Assembly (NCBI RefSeq): GCF_963675065.1
Contig: NZ_OY775906.1
Coordinates: 1,528,001-1,592,000, forward strand
From: an uncultured Draconibacterium sp.
GTDB taxonomy: Bacteria; Bacteroidota; Bacteroidia; Bacteroidales; Prolixibacteraceae
Reading direction: 5' to 3'
DNA: 64,000 bases
Shown in pieces: positions 7,798 to 15,562 of this stretch. Each line of letters opens with the position of its first letter. The first letter of the stretch is position 1. The notes under the pieces were generated by a model that saw only the letters and a program-made list of their open reading frames with translations, was not told where the DNA came from and searched no databases. A program made the position numbers and the translations under genes.

Positions 7798-8862
7798 ATG
7801 ATCTATTTTATACTATTAATATCTTTGACAATACTTTCCGGATTACTGTATGAAAGCCGTTTGATATCCAAAAGAGCCGCTTGCACAATAATTTCGGTAT
7901 TTGCAATTATTCTTTTTGGAATCAGAACTGAAAATGTTGGTAATGTTGACGTTCCCAGGTATGTTGATTCTTACGAATTACTTAAGTCCATAGATATATC
8001 TCAAGTAAGTCATTATTTCGTTAAAGACCCAGGCTTTTATTATTGTTCAAAAGTATTCTCAATGTTGTTTCCAAGCCCCAATTTATGGTTTGCGGCAATT
8101 GGAGCTTTGTTCATTTTGAGTACTTCCTCAGTAATTTTTAAATTCTCTAATAATCTGATCTTATCATACCTCCTGTTTTTCACTTTCTTTTTTACACTAA
8201 ATTTTTCGTTGTTAAGACATTGCTGTGCTTTTACATTTGTTATAAATGGCTATATAGCACTCAGGGAGGATAAGAAAAAGAAAAGTATATTAATGCTGTT
8301 TCTTGCAATGCTCTTTCACTTATCGGCAATCATTGCTTTTATTATGATTCCATTGAAGAAAATCAAATTTGGATTATGGAATATTCTGATGATTGTAGCC
8401 GCTTCAATGATCACGATAATAGTACCTGATCTTTTAACGAGGATTCTTGCAGTGCTAAACTTAGAAAGACTAGTTTTTTATGTAAAAAATGATGTAATGA
8501 CACTGACCATGACTGCATTAGTTATTAATTCAATTCTTTTTGCAGTTGTTTTGCTTTTAATTTTATTGAGATCTAAAGTGACTAAAAATAAGTATTCTTT
8601 TGAATTAAACATGTTTAGTGTTGGCATTGCGATTTATGCTTTAGTTGGGATTTTAGCTGAATTTTATAGAGCAGCCATGTTCTTTTCATTCGTTCTAATT
8701 ATTTTATTACCTAATGTCATAAATGAGTATAAGAAGTCGATAAATAAGGTATTTATCTATACAGGAGGATTTATTCTATGTATAATGCTTTTGGCTTATT
8801 TTTTCTTTATTGTATTAAAAAATCACGAACTACTTCCCTTTGAGGTTATTAACATAGTATAG
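7798..8862 (+). CDS. EpsG-like polysaccharide polymerase (Wzy-type membrane protein)
   Basis: The 354-residue protein is almost entirely hydrophobic, with about nine or ten predicted membrane segments from residue 1 (FILLISLTILSGLL) to the C-terminus. A periplasmic-type loop with GIRTENVGNVDVPRYVDSY near residues 40-60 resembles the R..vG.D...Y pattern of the EpsG family. The flanking genes are glycosyltransferases, which is the usual setting of the repeat-unit polymerase. It would polymerise lipid-linked oligosaccharides on the periplasmic face of the inner membrane. A second polymerase/ligase-like membrane protein lies at 33653-34882, so the two may belong to different glycans or one may be a ligase. 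Confidence 0.72.
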   Translation: MIYFILLISLTILSGLLYESRLISKRAACTIISVFAIILFGIRTENVGNVDVPRYVDSYELLKSIDISQVSHYFVKDPGFYYCSKVFSMLFPSPNLWFAAIGALFILSTSSVIFKFSNNLILSYLLFFTFFFTLNFSLLRHCCAFTFVINGYIALREDKKKKSILMLFLAMLFHLSAIIAFIMIPLKKIKFGLWNILMIVAASMITIIVPDLLTRILAVLNLERLVFYVKNDVMTLTMTALVINSILFAVVLLLILLRSKVTKNKYSFELNMFSVGIAIYALVGILAEFYRAAMFFSFVLIILLPNVINEYKKSINKVFIYTGGFILCIMLLAYFFFIVLKNHELLPFEVINIV

Positions 8863-8903
8863 CTGGATCTTTTTTTATAAATGGCTATTATTTTACTACT
8901 AAA

Positions 8904-9704
8904 ATGAACAATATCAAAATATCAATTATCACAATAACCTTTAATAGTGAAAAAACTGTTGAAGAAACTATCAATAGTGTCATTTCACAAAATTATTCCA
9001 ACCTGGAATATATACTTATAGACGGTGGTTCAACGGATAGAACACTGGAAATAATACATAAATACCGCGATAAAATATCAAAGATAGTTTCTGAAAAAGA
9101 TGATGGAATTAGTGATGCTTTTAATAAAGGGATTAAATGTGCCACCGGCGATATTATTGGTATTATAAACTCCGATGATTTATTACTGCCTGATGCATTA
9201 CATCATATTGCTAAAAACTACACTCCTGAAATTGATGTATATCGAGGTAATACTATCATCTGGAATGACCGAACAGGATTGAAAATTAGAGAAGTCCCTT
9301 CAATGAAATTTCCTGTTCTCCATGTGTTTCTTAATGTTTCACATCAAAGTACCTTCATATCTTCTAAAGCATATGTCAAATTTGGCATTTATAATGAAAA
9401 TTTTAGGTATATAATGGATGTTGATCTGCTCACAAGATTTTATCAGCACAAAGCAGTCTTTAAATATATCAATGCAGACATCGCATTATATCGAATGGGA
9501 GGAGTAACCAATCAAAGTATAAGAAAAAAAATACCTGAGCTTAAAAAATATGTACTCACCAACAAAGGTAATTACATACAATATATTCTTTTTATTTTCT
9601 CACATGCAATTATCTACTACTCAAAGAAAGCTATTTCTATTGTCAATGTTGACTATGCACGAAAGATGAAATTATCTCTCCTAAATAGAACTCACAGTAA
9701 TTAG
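8904..9704 (+). CDS. GT2 family glycosyltransferase (WcaA-like)
   Basis: 266 residues. The N-terminus ISIITITFNSEKTVEETINS is the classic GT2 first strand. YILIDGGSTDRTLEII follows near residue 37, then SEKDDGISDAFNKGIK and GIINSDDLLLPDA near 85-95 (DxD equivalent). VSHQSTFISSKAYVKFG near 147 contains the His-Gln pair common in the colanic-acid-type subset. A catalytic-domain-only protein with no membrane segment except perhaps a short amphipathic C-terminal stretch. It lies 41 bp after the polymerase gene and adds a sugar to the repeat unit; linkage and sugar are unknown. Confidence 0.88.
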   Translation: MNNIKISIITITFNSEKTVEETINSVISQNYSNLEYILIDGGSTDRTLEIIHKYRDKISKIVSEKDDGISDAFNKGIKCATGDIIGIINSDDLLLPDALHHIAKNYTPEIDVYRGNTIIWNDRTGLKIREVPSMKFPVLHVFLNVSHQSTFISSKAYVKFGIYNENFRYIMDVDLLTRFYQHKAVFKYINADIALYRMGGVTNQSIRKKIPELKKYVLTNKGNYIQYILFIFSHAIIYYSKKAISIVNVDYARKMKLSLLNRTHSN

Positions 9705-9763
9705 TTAGTTATTATCTTCTTCCTTAAACTCGAGTATAAAAAACGATATTATTTTTCTAAAAT

Positions 9764-10654
9764 ATGGATTATAAAAAAATAATTCCCAGTCAAACTGTTA
9801 GATTCTTCATATTAAAGATGTTTCAATACCTGCCTGCCAGCACAATGCTTAAATTGCAATACTTTATAAAATTTAATCGACGTTTAAACCTCAAAGATCC
9901 TCAAAGATTTACCGAAAAACTTCAACATTACAAGTTGAATTATCGCAACGAAAACATGCGCAAATGTACCGACAAATATCAAGTTCGTTATTTTATTGAG
10001 GATAGAGGATATAAAAACTATTTAAATGAACTTTATGGTGTTTATAATTCGGCTGACAAAATTGATTTCTCAAAACTCCCTAACCAGTTTGTTATTAAAA
10101 CTACTGATGGAGGAGGTGGAGAAAATATTATTATATGCAGAGATAAGACAAATTTTGATATTGAACAAAGTATCGAGAAATTAAAAAAATGGCAAAATAA
10201 GAAGTTAAATAATATGACCTATGAATGGGCGTATGATGAAAATATAAACTCGAAAATTATAATAGAAAAATACCTTGAGGATCCTAATAATTCAGATAAA
10301 TCAATAGACGATTATAAGTTCTTTTGTTTTAATGGTAGAGTTGATTATTTAGTTGTTGATGTAGATAGATACTCCGGACATAAGAGAAATTTTTATGATA
10401 CTGATTGGAATCATATAAAAATTGCAAGTGATTGTCCCATGGCAAACAGAGACATTAAGAAACCTGCCAATTTTAATGAGATGATAGCTTTTGCCAAAGC
10501 TATATCTAAAGGCTTTCCTTTTGTTCGCGTTGACTTATATAATATTAATGGGAAAATTTTATTTGGAGAGATGACATTTTATCCTTGGAGTGGGTATGTC
10601 CAATTTTCTCCGGATAATTTTGATTTTGAACTTGGCAAATACTTTCACTTTTAA
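9764..10654 (+). CDS. TupA-like ATP-grasp protein
   Basis: 296 residues with the features of the TupA-like ATP-grasp family (named after the teichuronopeptide biosynthesis protein): LNLKDPQRFTEKLQHYK near residue 43, CTDKYQVRYFIEDRGY near 67, FVIKTTDGGGGENIIICRD (the ATP-binding glycine loop) near 108, KIIIEKYLEDPN, and a C-terminal FVRVDLYNINGKILFGEMTF (metal-binding Asp/Glu). Members are common in capsule and O-antigen loci. They are thought to ligate an amino acid or similar group to a uronic acid or sugar carboxylate, although biochemical proof is thin. It may act on glucuronic or galacturonic acid supplied through the epimerase at 15563-16606, which is inference. It is the second ATP-grasp protein in 8 kb. 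Confidence 0.8.
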   Translation: MDYKKIIPSQTVRFFILKMFQYLPASTMLKLQYFIKFNRRLNLKDPQRFTEKLQHYKLNYRNENMRKCTDKYQVRYFIEDRGYKNYLNELYGVYNSADKIDFSKLPNQFVIKTTDGGGGENIIICRDKTNFDIEQSIEKLKKWQNKKLNNMTYEWAYDENINSKIIIEKYLEDPNNSDKSIDDYKFFCFNGRVDYLVVDVDRYSGHKRNFYDTDWNHIKIASDCPMANRDIKKPANFNEMIAFAKAISKGFPFVRVDLYNINGKILFGEMTFYPWSGYVQFSPDNFDFELGKYFHF

Positions 10655-10697
10655 AATCTCTTATAAAATATCACTCTCGTTCTTTTTAAAATATGAT

Positions 10698-11822
10698 ATG
10701 AAAACGATAGCTATTCTACTAAATACCTCATGGTATATATATAATTTCAGAAAGAACCTTATAACAGAACTACAGAAAGATGGTTACAAAGTAGTTGCAA
10801 TTGCACCTACCGATGAATACTCTTCGAAATTGGAAGAGCTGGGCTGTACCTTTCATCATATAGATATCGACTCCAAATCGAAAAATCCCATATACGATCT
10901 TGCATTATTACTTCGTATTCGGAAAATACTTGCAAAAACCAAACCCGATGTGCTTTTAAACTTCACTATTAAACCAAATGTTTATGGTTCGCTGGCTGCA
11001 AGGACTTTAGGTATTTCATGCATAAATAATGTGGCAGGTATGGGAACCTTGTTTTCCGATGGTTTTTTTTCGAGAACAATTTTAAAATTTCTTTTTAAAG
11101 TCTCGCAATGCGGGGTAAAAACCGTATTTTTTCAAAATCCTGATGATTTAAAAGAATTAACCAAAACAAATATCATAAATGATAAAAAAGCCCGCTTACT
11201 TCCCGGTTCTGGAGTTAATTTAGAAGAGTTTCCTTATACTCCAATTAAAAACAGAGATGGGCTTGTTTTTCTATTAATTGCAAGAATGATACATCCAAAA
11301 GGAATTTGTGAATTAGTTGATGCGGCAAAAATTCTACGTCAAAAGGGACATCACAATTTCAAGATTCAACTCCTTGGAGAAATGGGGGTTAATAACCCTA
11401 TGGCTATTTCTTCTAGCGAAATGAAAGATTTAGTAAAGAATGAGTTTGTTGAATATCTGGGAAAAACGGACAATGTAAAAGTTGTTATACAGGATGCCAC
11501 CTTTGTAGTTTTACCATCATATTATAGGGAAGGAACTCCAAAAAGTCTTTTGGAAGCACTAGCTATTGGACGACCTATAATTACAACAGACATGCCTGGA
11601 TGTAAGGAAACAGTGATAAATGGAGTAAACGGTTTGCTTTGTAAACCAAAATCGGCAATAGACTTGTCCGTAAAAATGGAAACGTTCCTAAAATTGGATT
11701 CAAAGCAAAGATTAGAAATGGGAAGACAATCAAGGAAACTTGCAGAATCGAAATTTGATGAACAGATTATTATAGGTGAGTACAAAAAAGCAATTCTTGA
11801 AACATTAAAACAATCAAGATGA
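10698..11822 (+). CDS. GT4 family glycosyltransferase (GT-B fold)
   Basis: The open frame extends upstream to 10590, inside the previous gene, but the sensible start is the ATG at 10698 (MKTIAILLNTSWYIYNFRKN), giving 374 residues. The N-terminal domain has NNVAGMGTLFSDG; the C-terminal domain has the retaining GT4 E-x7-E motif within REGTPKSLLEALAIGRPII and TDMPGCKETVINGVNG. It is a cytosolic retaining glycosyltransferase using an NDP-sugar; relatives in such loci are PglA/CapM-like and often transfer N-acetylated hexosamines or galactose. It ends the A/T-rich segment: its stop overlaps the rfbB start by 4 bp (ATGA, 11819-11822), and base composition changes right there. Confidence 0.87.
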   Translation: MKTIAILLNTSWYIYNFRKNLITELQKDGYKVVAIAPTDEYSSKLEELGCTFHHIDIDSKSKNPIYDLALLLRIRKILAKTKPDVLLNFTIKPNVYGSLAARTLGISCINNVAGMGTLFSDGFFSRTILKFLFKVSQCGVKTVFFQNPDDLKELTKTNIINDKKARLLPGSGVNLEEFPYTPIKNRDGLVFLLIARMIHPKGICELVDAAKILRQKGHHNFKIQLLGEMGVNNPMAISSSEMKDLVKNEFVEYLGKTDNVKVVIQDATFVVLPSYYREGTPKSLLEALAIGRPIITTDMPGCKETVINGVNGLLCKPKSAIDLSVKMETFLKLDSKQRLEMGRQSRKLAESKFDEQIIIGEYKKAILETLKQSR

Positions 11823-12880
11823 GAAGTATGAAGAAAATCCTTATTACAGGCGGAGCCGGATTCATTGGCTCCCACGTAGTTCGTTTATTCGTAAACAACT
11901 ACCCCAACTACCAAATCGTTAACCTTGACAAACTCACCTATGCCGGTAATTTGGCCAATCTGGCAGATGTAGAAGACAAACCCAATTATCGTTTTGTTAA
12001 AGGCGATATTGTGGATGCGGCTTTTATTCGGGAACTTTTTGAAACCGAACAGTTCGATGGTGTAATCCATCTGGCGGCTGAATCGCATGTTGACCGTTCC
12101 ATTGCCAATCCAACCGAGTTTGTATTTACCAACGTAATTGGAACTGTAAACCTGTTAAATGCAGCCAAATATATCTGGAAGGACAATATGGCGGACAAAC
12201 GTTTTTACCATATTTCCACCGATGAAGTATATGGCTCGTTAGGAAAAGAAGGCTTTTTCACTGAAAAGACCGGCTATGATCCGCATAGTCCCTACTCAGC
12301 ATCAAAAGCCAGTTCTGACCATTTTGTCCGGGCCTACAACGATACATTTGGTTTACCAACGGTAATTTCCAACTGTTCGAATAACTATGGTTCCTTTCAG
12401 TTCCCCGAAAAGCTGATTCCACTTTTTATCAATAATATTCGAAATAACAAGCCGCTACCCGTATACGGTAAAGGCGAAAACGTGCGTGACTGGCTGTGGG
12501 TAGTCGACCATGCCCGTGCTATTGATATAATCTTTCATCAAGGAAAAATTGGCGAGACTTATAATATCGGAGGTTTTAACGAGTGGACCAACATCGACCT
12601 GATCAAAGTGATCTGCAAAAAAATGGATGAAAAGCTGGGCCGCGAAGCAGGCACATCCGAAAAACTGATCACCTATGTAAAAGACCGCGCCGGCCACGAC
12701 CTGCGTTACGCCATCAATGCCACCAAAATTAAAAACGAACTCGGCTGGGAACCATCCCTCCAATTCGAAGAAGGCATTGAGAAAACTATTGACTGGTATC
12801 TCGCTAATGTGGAATGGATGGAAAATATTACTTCTGGCGAATACGAAAAGTACTATGAGGAGCAGTATCAGAAACGCTAA
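11819..12880 (+). CDS. rfbB: dTDP-glucose 4,6-dehydratase
   Basis: 353 residues, the normal family length. Converts dTDP-glucose to dTDP-4-keto-6-deoxyglucose with bound NAD+. The NAD-binding GGAGFIGSHV is at the N-terminus, the catalytic Asp-Glu pair lies in STDEVYGSL (about 136), and the YxxxK pair is in YSASKASS (about 162-166). NCSNNYGSFQFPEKLIPLF and a C-terminal YVKDRAGHDLRYAINATK are diagnostic. The annotated ATG overlaps the GT4 stop; an ATG three codons later (MKKILIT, 11828) is an equally good start. The gene is richer in G/C than the block before it. It supplies substrate for rfbC at 14758, but the rfbD step is missing locally (see the relic at 15336). Confidence 0.95.
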   Translation: MRSMKKILITGGAGFIGSHVVRLFVNNYPNYQIVNLDKLTYAGNLANLADVEDKPNYRFVKGDIVDAAFIRELFETEQFDGVIHLAAESHVDRSIANPTEFVFTNVIGTVNLLNAAKYIWKDNMADKRFYHISTDEVYGSLGKEGFFTEKTGYDPHSPYSASKASSDHFVRAYNDTFGLPTVISNCSNNYGSFQFPEKLIPLFINNIRNNKPLPVYGKGENVRDWLWVVDHARAIDIIFHQGKIGETYNIGGFNEWTNIDLIKVICKKMDEKLGREAGTSEKLITYVKDRAGHDLRYAINATKIKNELGWEPSLQFEEGIEKTIDWYLANVEWMENITSGEYEKYYEEQYQKR

Positions 12881-12887
12881 AAAACAG

Positions 12888-13260
12888 ATTGCTTCCCGCT
12901 TCGTACCTCGCGGTTCGCAATGACATTTGTTTGGTAATTATTCGGCGACGCTCAAGTGACGCGTTAAAAAGACAAAACATGTTACGCCGCCAGATGATAT
13001 TTTAATGGTAGACATTGCGAGGCCGACACAGGAAGGCCGAAGCAATCCAAAACTACCATAGAATATTACAAGGAATTATACCGGATAAAATAAAAAAGAT
13101 TGCTTCGTCGCTTCACTCCTCTCAATGACAGTTATAAGAGGGTATTAAGCCGCGAACCATGTAGTATTTTACCCGAGTGTAAACCTTTACGGTTCGCGGC
13201 CACTTTCTTTAACATATCCGTCATTGCGAGGGAGGAGGTACGACAACCGAAGCAATCTAA
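12888..13260 (+). repeat. Four alternating REP-like inverted elements between rfbB and rfbA
   Basis: The 445-bp spacer 12881-13325 has no gene. It carries four related ~35-40 bp elements of the pattern gattgcttc...ctcgcaatgac. They begin near 12888 (forward), 13012 (reverse, cattgcgag...gaagcaatc), 13098 (forward) and 13223 (reverse). Each can fold as a hairpin and neighbouring copies face each other, which is the arrangement of BIME/REP clusters. Between the third and fourth is a separate perfect 10-bp inverted repeat, gccgcgaacc (13149-13158) with ggttcgcggc (13191-13200). Such elements are non-coding and dispersed by REP-type transposases in other bacteria; no such transposase is in this window. 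Confidence 0.7.
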
Positions 13261-13325
13261 TTAAGTCAATAATTCACGTATTTAGCAGACAAAAATTAAA
13301 ATCCCAACATCAAAAATAGAGATAA

Positions 13326-14201
13326 ATGAAAGGAATAATACTAGCCGGAGGTTCCGGTTCAAGACTACACCCAATAACACTGGGGACGTCAAAGCAGCTT
13401 TTACCGGTTTACGATAAACCAATGATCTATTACCCACTGTCGGTATTGATGCTGGCAGGGATTAAAGATATTCTGATCATCACCACCCCCGATGACCAAA
13501 GCAACTTTATAAAACTACTGGGCGATGGCAGCCAGTGGGGTATAAACTTACAATATACCATACAGCCCTCTCCCGACGGACTGGCTCAGGCTTTTATCCT
13601 AGGGAAAGAATTTATTGGCGATGATGATGTATGCCTGGTATTGGGCGATAATATTTTTTACGGCCATGGATTTAGTAAACTCCTGCAACATGCAGTAGGA
13701 GGCGTTAAGGAGGAAGGAAAAGCATCGGTATTCGGTTACCATGTGCATGACCCGGAACGCTATGGTGTTTGTACTTTTGATGATAACGGGAATGTAACCA
13801 CCATCGAAGAAAAACCGGAACAGCCAAAGTCAAATTTTGCTGTGGTTGGCTTATACTTCTACCCCAACTCGGTAATAAAAGTCGCAGAGAATATTAAACC
13901 ATCGGCGCGAGGTGAACTGGAGATCACCACCGTAAACCAGGAATACCTCGACAAAAAAGAATTAAAAGTAGAACTCATGGACCGTGGTTATGCCTGGCTC
14001 GATACCGGCACCCACGAATCGCTGATGGAAGCCAGCTCTTTTATTGAAACCATTGAAAAACGTACCGGACTAAAAGTAGCCTGTTTGGAAGAAATTGCCT
14101 ACCAACGTGGCTGGATCACAAAAGAACAGCTAGAAGCTCAAGGTGAAAATCTATCTAAAAACCAGTATGGGCAGTATTTGTTGAGTCTGGTGAAAAATTA
14201 A
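13326..14201 (+). CDS. rfbA: Glucose-1-phosphate thymidylyltransferase
   Basis: 291 residues, full length. Makes dTDP-glucose from glucose-1-phosphate and dTTP, the first committed step of dTDP-sugar synthesis. The nucleotidyltransferase signature GGSGSRLHPITLGTSKQLLP at residues 8-27 includes the catalytic Arg and Lys. LGDNIFYGHGF near 110 holds the metal-binding Asp, and AWLDTGTHESLMEAS near 222 is typical of RmlA. The ATG follows a repeat-filled spacer, so it may have its own promoter, although none was convincing. Product feeds RfbB, encoded upstream in the same direction. Confidence 0.95.
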   Translation: MKGIILAGGSGSRLHPITLGTSKQLLPVYDKPMIYYPLSVLMLAGIKDILIITTPDDQSNFIKLLGDGSQWGINLQYTIQPSPDGLAQAFILGKEFIGDDDVCLVLGDNIFYGHGFSKLLQHAVGGVKEEGKASVFGYHVHDPERYGVCTFDDNGNVTTIEEKPEQPKSNFAVVGLYFYPNSVIKVAENIKPSARGELEITTVNQEYLDKKELKVELMDRGYAWLDTGTHESLMEASSFIETIEKRTGLKVACLEEIAYQRGWITKEQLEAQGENLSKNQYGQYLLSLVKN

Positions 14202-14209
14202 AACGACGG

Positions 14210-14316
14210 TCACGATGGTCACGAACTCACGACGACACGAATCGTAAAGTCGTAAAGATCGCCCATTCGTAAAGGTCACCCATTCGTGTAGTCGTGTAGT
14301 TGTTGTCGTAAAAAAG
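14210..14316 (+). repeat. Low-complexity gtcgt/gtagtcgt repeats, copy 1
   Basis: The rfbA-to-S23 spacer is built of short imperfect repeats of gtcgtaaag, cccattcgt and cgtgtagtcgtgtagt, and ends in gtcgtaaaaaag just before the ATG at 14321. A second tract at 14691-14750 (catgcagtcgtgcagtcg, ending gtagtcgtaaaaaaag) sits just before the rfbC start at 14758. The four-helix-bundle pseudogene is therefore bracketed by two similar tracts, as if it and one tract had been inserted together or the spacer had been duplicated. No coding signal. Confidence 0.6.
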
Positions 14317-14320
14317 AAAT

Positions 14321-14682
14321 ATGCAAAAAATAACTAACCACAAAGACCTAAAAGTTTATCAGCTTGCCTTTGAGACTGCTTTGCAAATTCAGGAAATAAC
14401 AAAGTCATTTCCCCCTGAAGAAAAGTACTCCTTAACAGATCAAATACGAAGAAGTTCGAGATCGGTATGTGCGAACCTGGCTGAAATGTGGCGTAGAAGG
14501 AGGTATCCCAAAAATTAATGATTGCGAAACCGAAGCAGGTGAAACGCAGGTGTGGTTAGATTTAGCGCTGGCTTTTAAATATATTGACAACAAAACTCAT
14601 AACGAACTATACGACAAAATACGAACATATCATTGCCATGCTAATCAACATGAGCAATAACCCAAACAAATGGACATTATAA
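14321..14682 (+). pseudogene. Four-helix-bundle (S23-type) protein gene broken by two frame changes
   Basis: Three consecutive reading frames together spell one four-helix-bundle protein of the 23S-rRNA-intervening-sequence (S23) family. Frame one, from ATG 14321, gives HKDLKVYQLAFETALQIQE and YSLTDQIRRSSRSVCANLAE. It then hits a stop near 14518, while the next frame continues with NDCETEAGETQVWLDLALAF. A further shift near 14610 is needed for KYEHIIAMLINM and NNPNKW, ending at the TAA 14680-14682. Relative to the family, the first break looks like loss of roughly a dozen bases around aaaaatt and the second like shortening of an A run. Intact relatives are about 120 residues and common inside Bacteroidota sugar clusters. 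The two short open frames here should not be annotated as separate genes. Confidence 0.8.
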
Positions 14683-14690
14683 TTCACACC

Positions 14691-14750
14691 CATGCAGTCG
14701 TGCAGTCGTGTAGTCGTGCAGTCGTAATCTCATGTAGTCGTAAAAAAAGT
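14691..14750 (+). repeat. Low-complexity gtcgt/gtagtcgt repeats, copy 2
   Basis: Short tandem units of cgtgcagt/cgtgtagt followed by gtagtcgtaaaaaaag lie directly upstream of rfbC, matching the tract at 14210-14316 before the four-helix-bundle pseudogene. Non-coding. Confidence 0.6.
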
Positions 14751-14757
14751 AAAAAAC

Positions 14758-15333
14758 ATGAATATCATAAATACCACCATACCAGAAGTACTCATTTTCG
14801 AACCCAAAGTTTTTGGTGATAGCAGAGGGTATTTTATGGAATCGTTTCGTCAGGAGCTGATTGAAGAACATATAGGAAATGTCCGGTTTGTACAGGATAA
14901 TGAATCCTTTTCTCAATACGGGGTATTGCGTGGATTACATTTCCAGCGTCCGCCACATACCCAGGGGAAACTGGTTCGTGTGCTTCAGGGAGAAGTATTG
15001 GATGTTGCTGTCGATATCCGTATTGGCAGTCCTACTTACGGGCAACATGTTGCGGTAAAATTGAATGCAGAAAACAAAAGGCAGCTTTGGATTCCCCGTG
15101 GTTTTGCCCATGGTTTTGTAGTCCTTAGCGAAACGGCATTGTTTAGCTATAAATGTGATAACTATTATGCGCCGGAAGCCGATGGAGGTGTAATGTGGAA
15201 TGATGCTGCTATTGGAATAGATTGGTTACTGCCTGAGAAAGATTTTCAACTTTCGGATAAGGATACAAAACACCCGTTTTTGGAAGAGATCAGCGATTTT
15301 GAATGTACAGCAATTAAGGAAGAAAACATTTAA
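14758..15333 (+). CDS. rfbC: dTDP-4-dehydrorhamnose 3,5-epimerase
   Basis: 191 residues, full length for the RmlC cupin family. It epimerises C3 and C5 of dTDP-4-keto-6-deoxyglucose to give dTDP-4-keto-L-rhamnose. GVLRGLHFQRPPHTQGKLVR near residue 60 carries the catalytic His; VLQGEVLDVAVDIR and WIPRGFAHGFVVLS are the cupin strands. The start ATG at 14758 is clear. The gene that should complete L-rhamnose synthesis, rfbD, is reduced to a relic immediately downstream, so the product must be reduced by an enzyme encoded elsewhere, diverted, or not made. Confidence 0.95.
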   Translation: MNIINTTIPEVLIFEPKVFGDSRGYFMESFRQELIEEHIGNVRFVQDNESFSQYGVLRGLHFQRPPHTQGKLVRVLQGEVLDVAVDIRIGSPTYGQHVAVKLNAENKRQLWIPRGFAHGFVVLSETALFSYKCDNYYAPEADGGVMWNDAAIGIDWLLPEKDFQLSDKDTKHPFLEEISDFECTAIKEENI

Positions 15334-15335
15334 AC

Positions 15336-15479
15336 GTGCATTTTAAAATAACGGGGAATAACGGCCAGTTAGTAAGTAAAATAATAAAGAAAATCAAAAT
15401 CACTTTTAATCTGAATATCCCGCATTGGAAAATCAGTATAAAAAGATGTATTGATGATCTGCAACAAAATCTCGATTAA
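15336..15479 (+). pseudogene. rfbD: Relic of rfbD (dTDP-4-dehydrorhamnose reductase) with large internal deletion
   Basis: Two bases after the rfbC stop, a GTG opens a 47-residue frame. It begins HFKITGNNGQLVSKI, recalling the RfbD N-terminus (pattern ILVTGxNGQLGxEI). It ends KIKITFNLNIPHWKISIKRC and a short acidic tail, recalling the extreme RfbD C-terminus (K.KxTFxIxIPHWxxSLKxCI). Intact RfbD is about 290 residues, so some 240 central codons are missing while frame is kept. Position supports the call, since rfbC-rfbD is a standard gene order. The fused stub lacks the YxxxK active site and cannot be a reductase. The remaining 80 bp to the next gene show nothing recognisable. Confidence 0.78.
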
Positions 15480-15562
15480 TCTATAACCTCGTTGCCACAT
15501 ATCAATACTTCCGGCATGGAGCAATTGTATCAGATTATTACATCGAATATTGTAAAAAAATC

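Noticed and set aside
14321..14660. Two separate small genes at 14321-14518 and 14469-14660
   Set aside because: The two translations are consecutive parts of a single four-helix-bundle protein in different frames, so one broken gene is the better reading.
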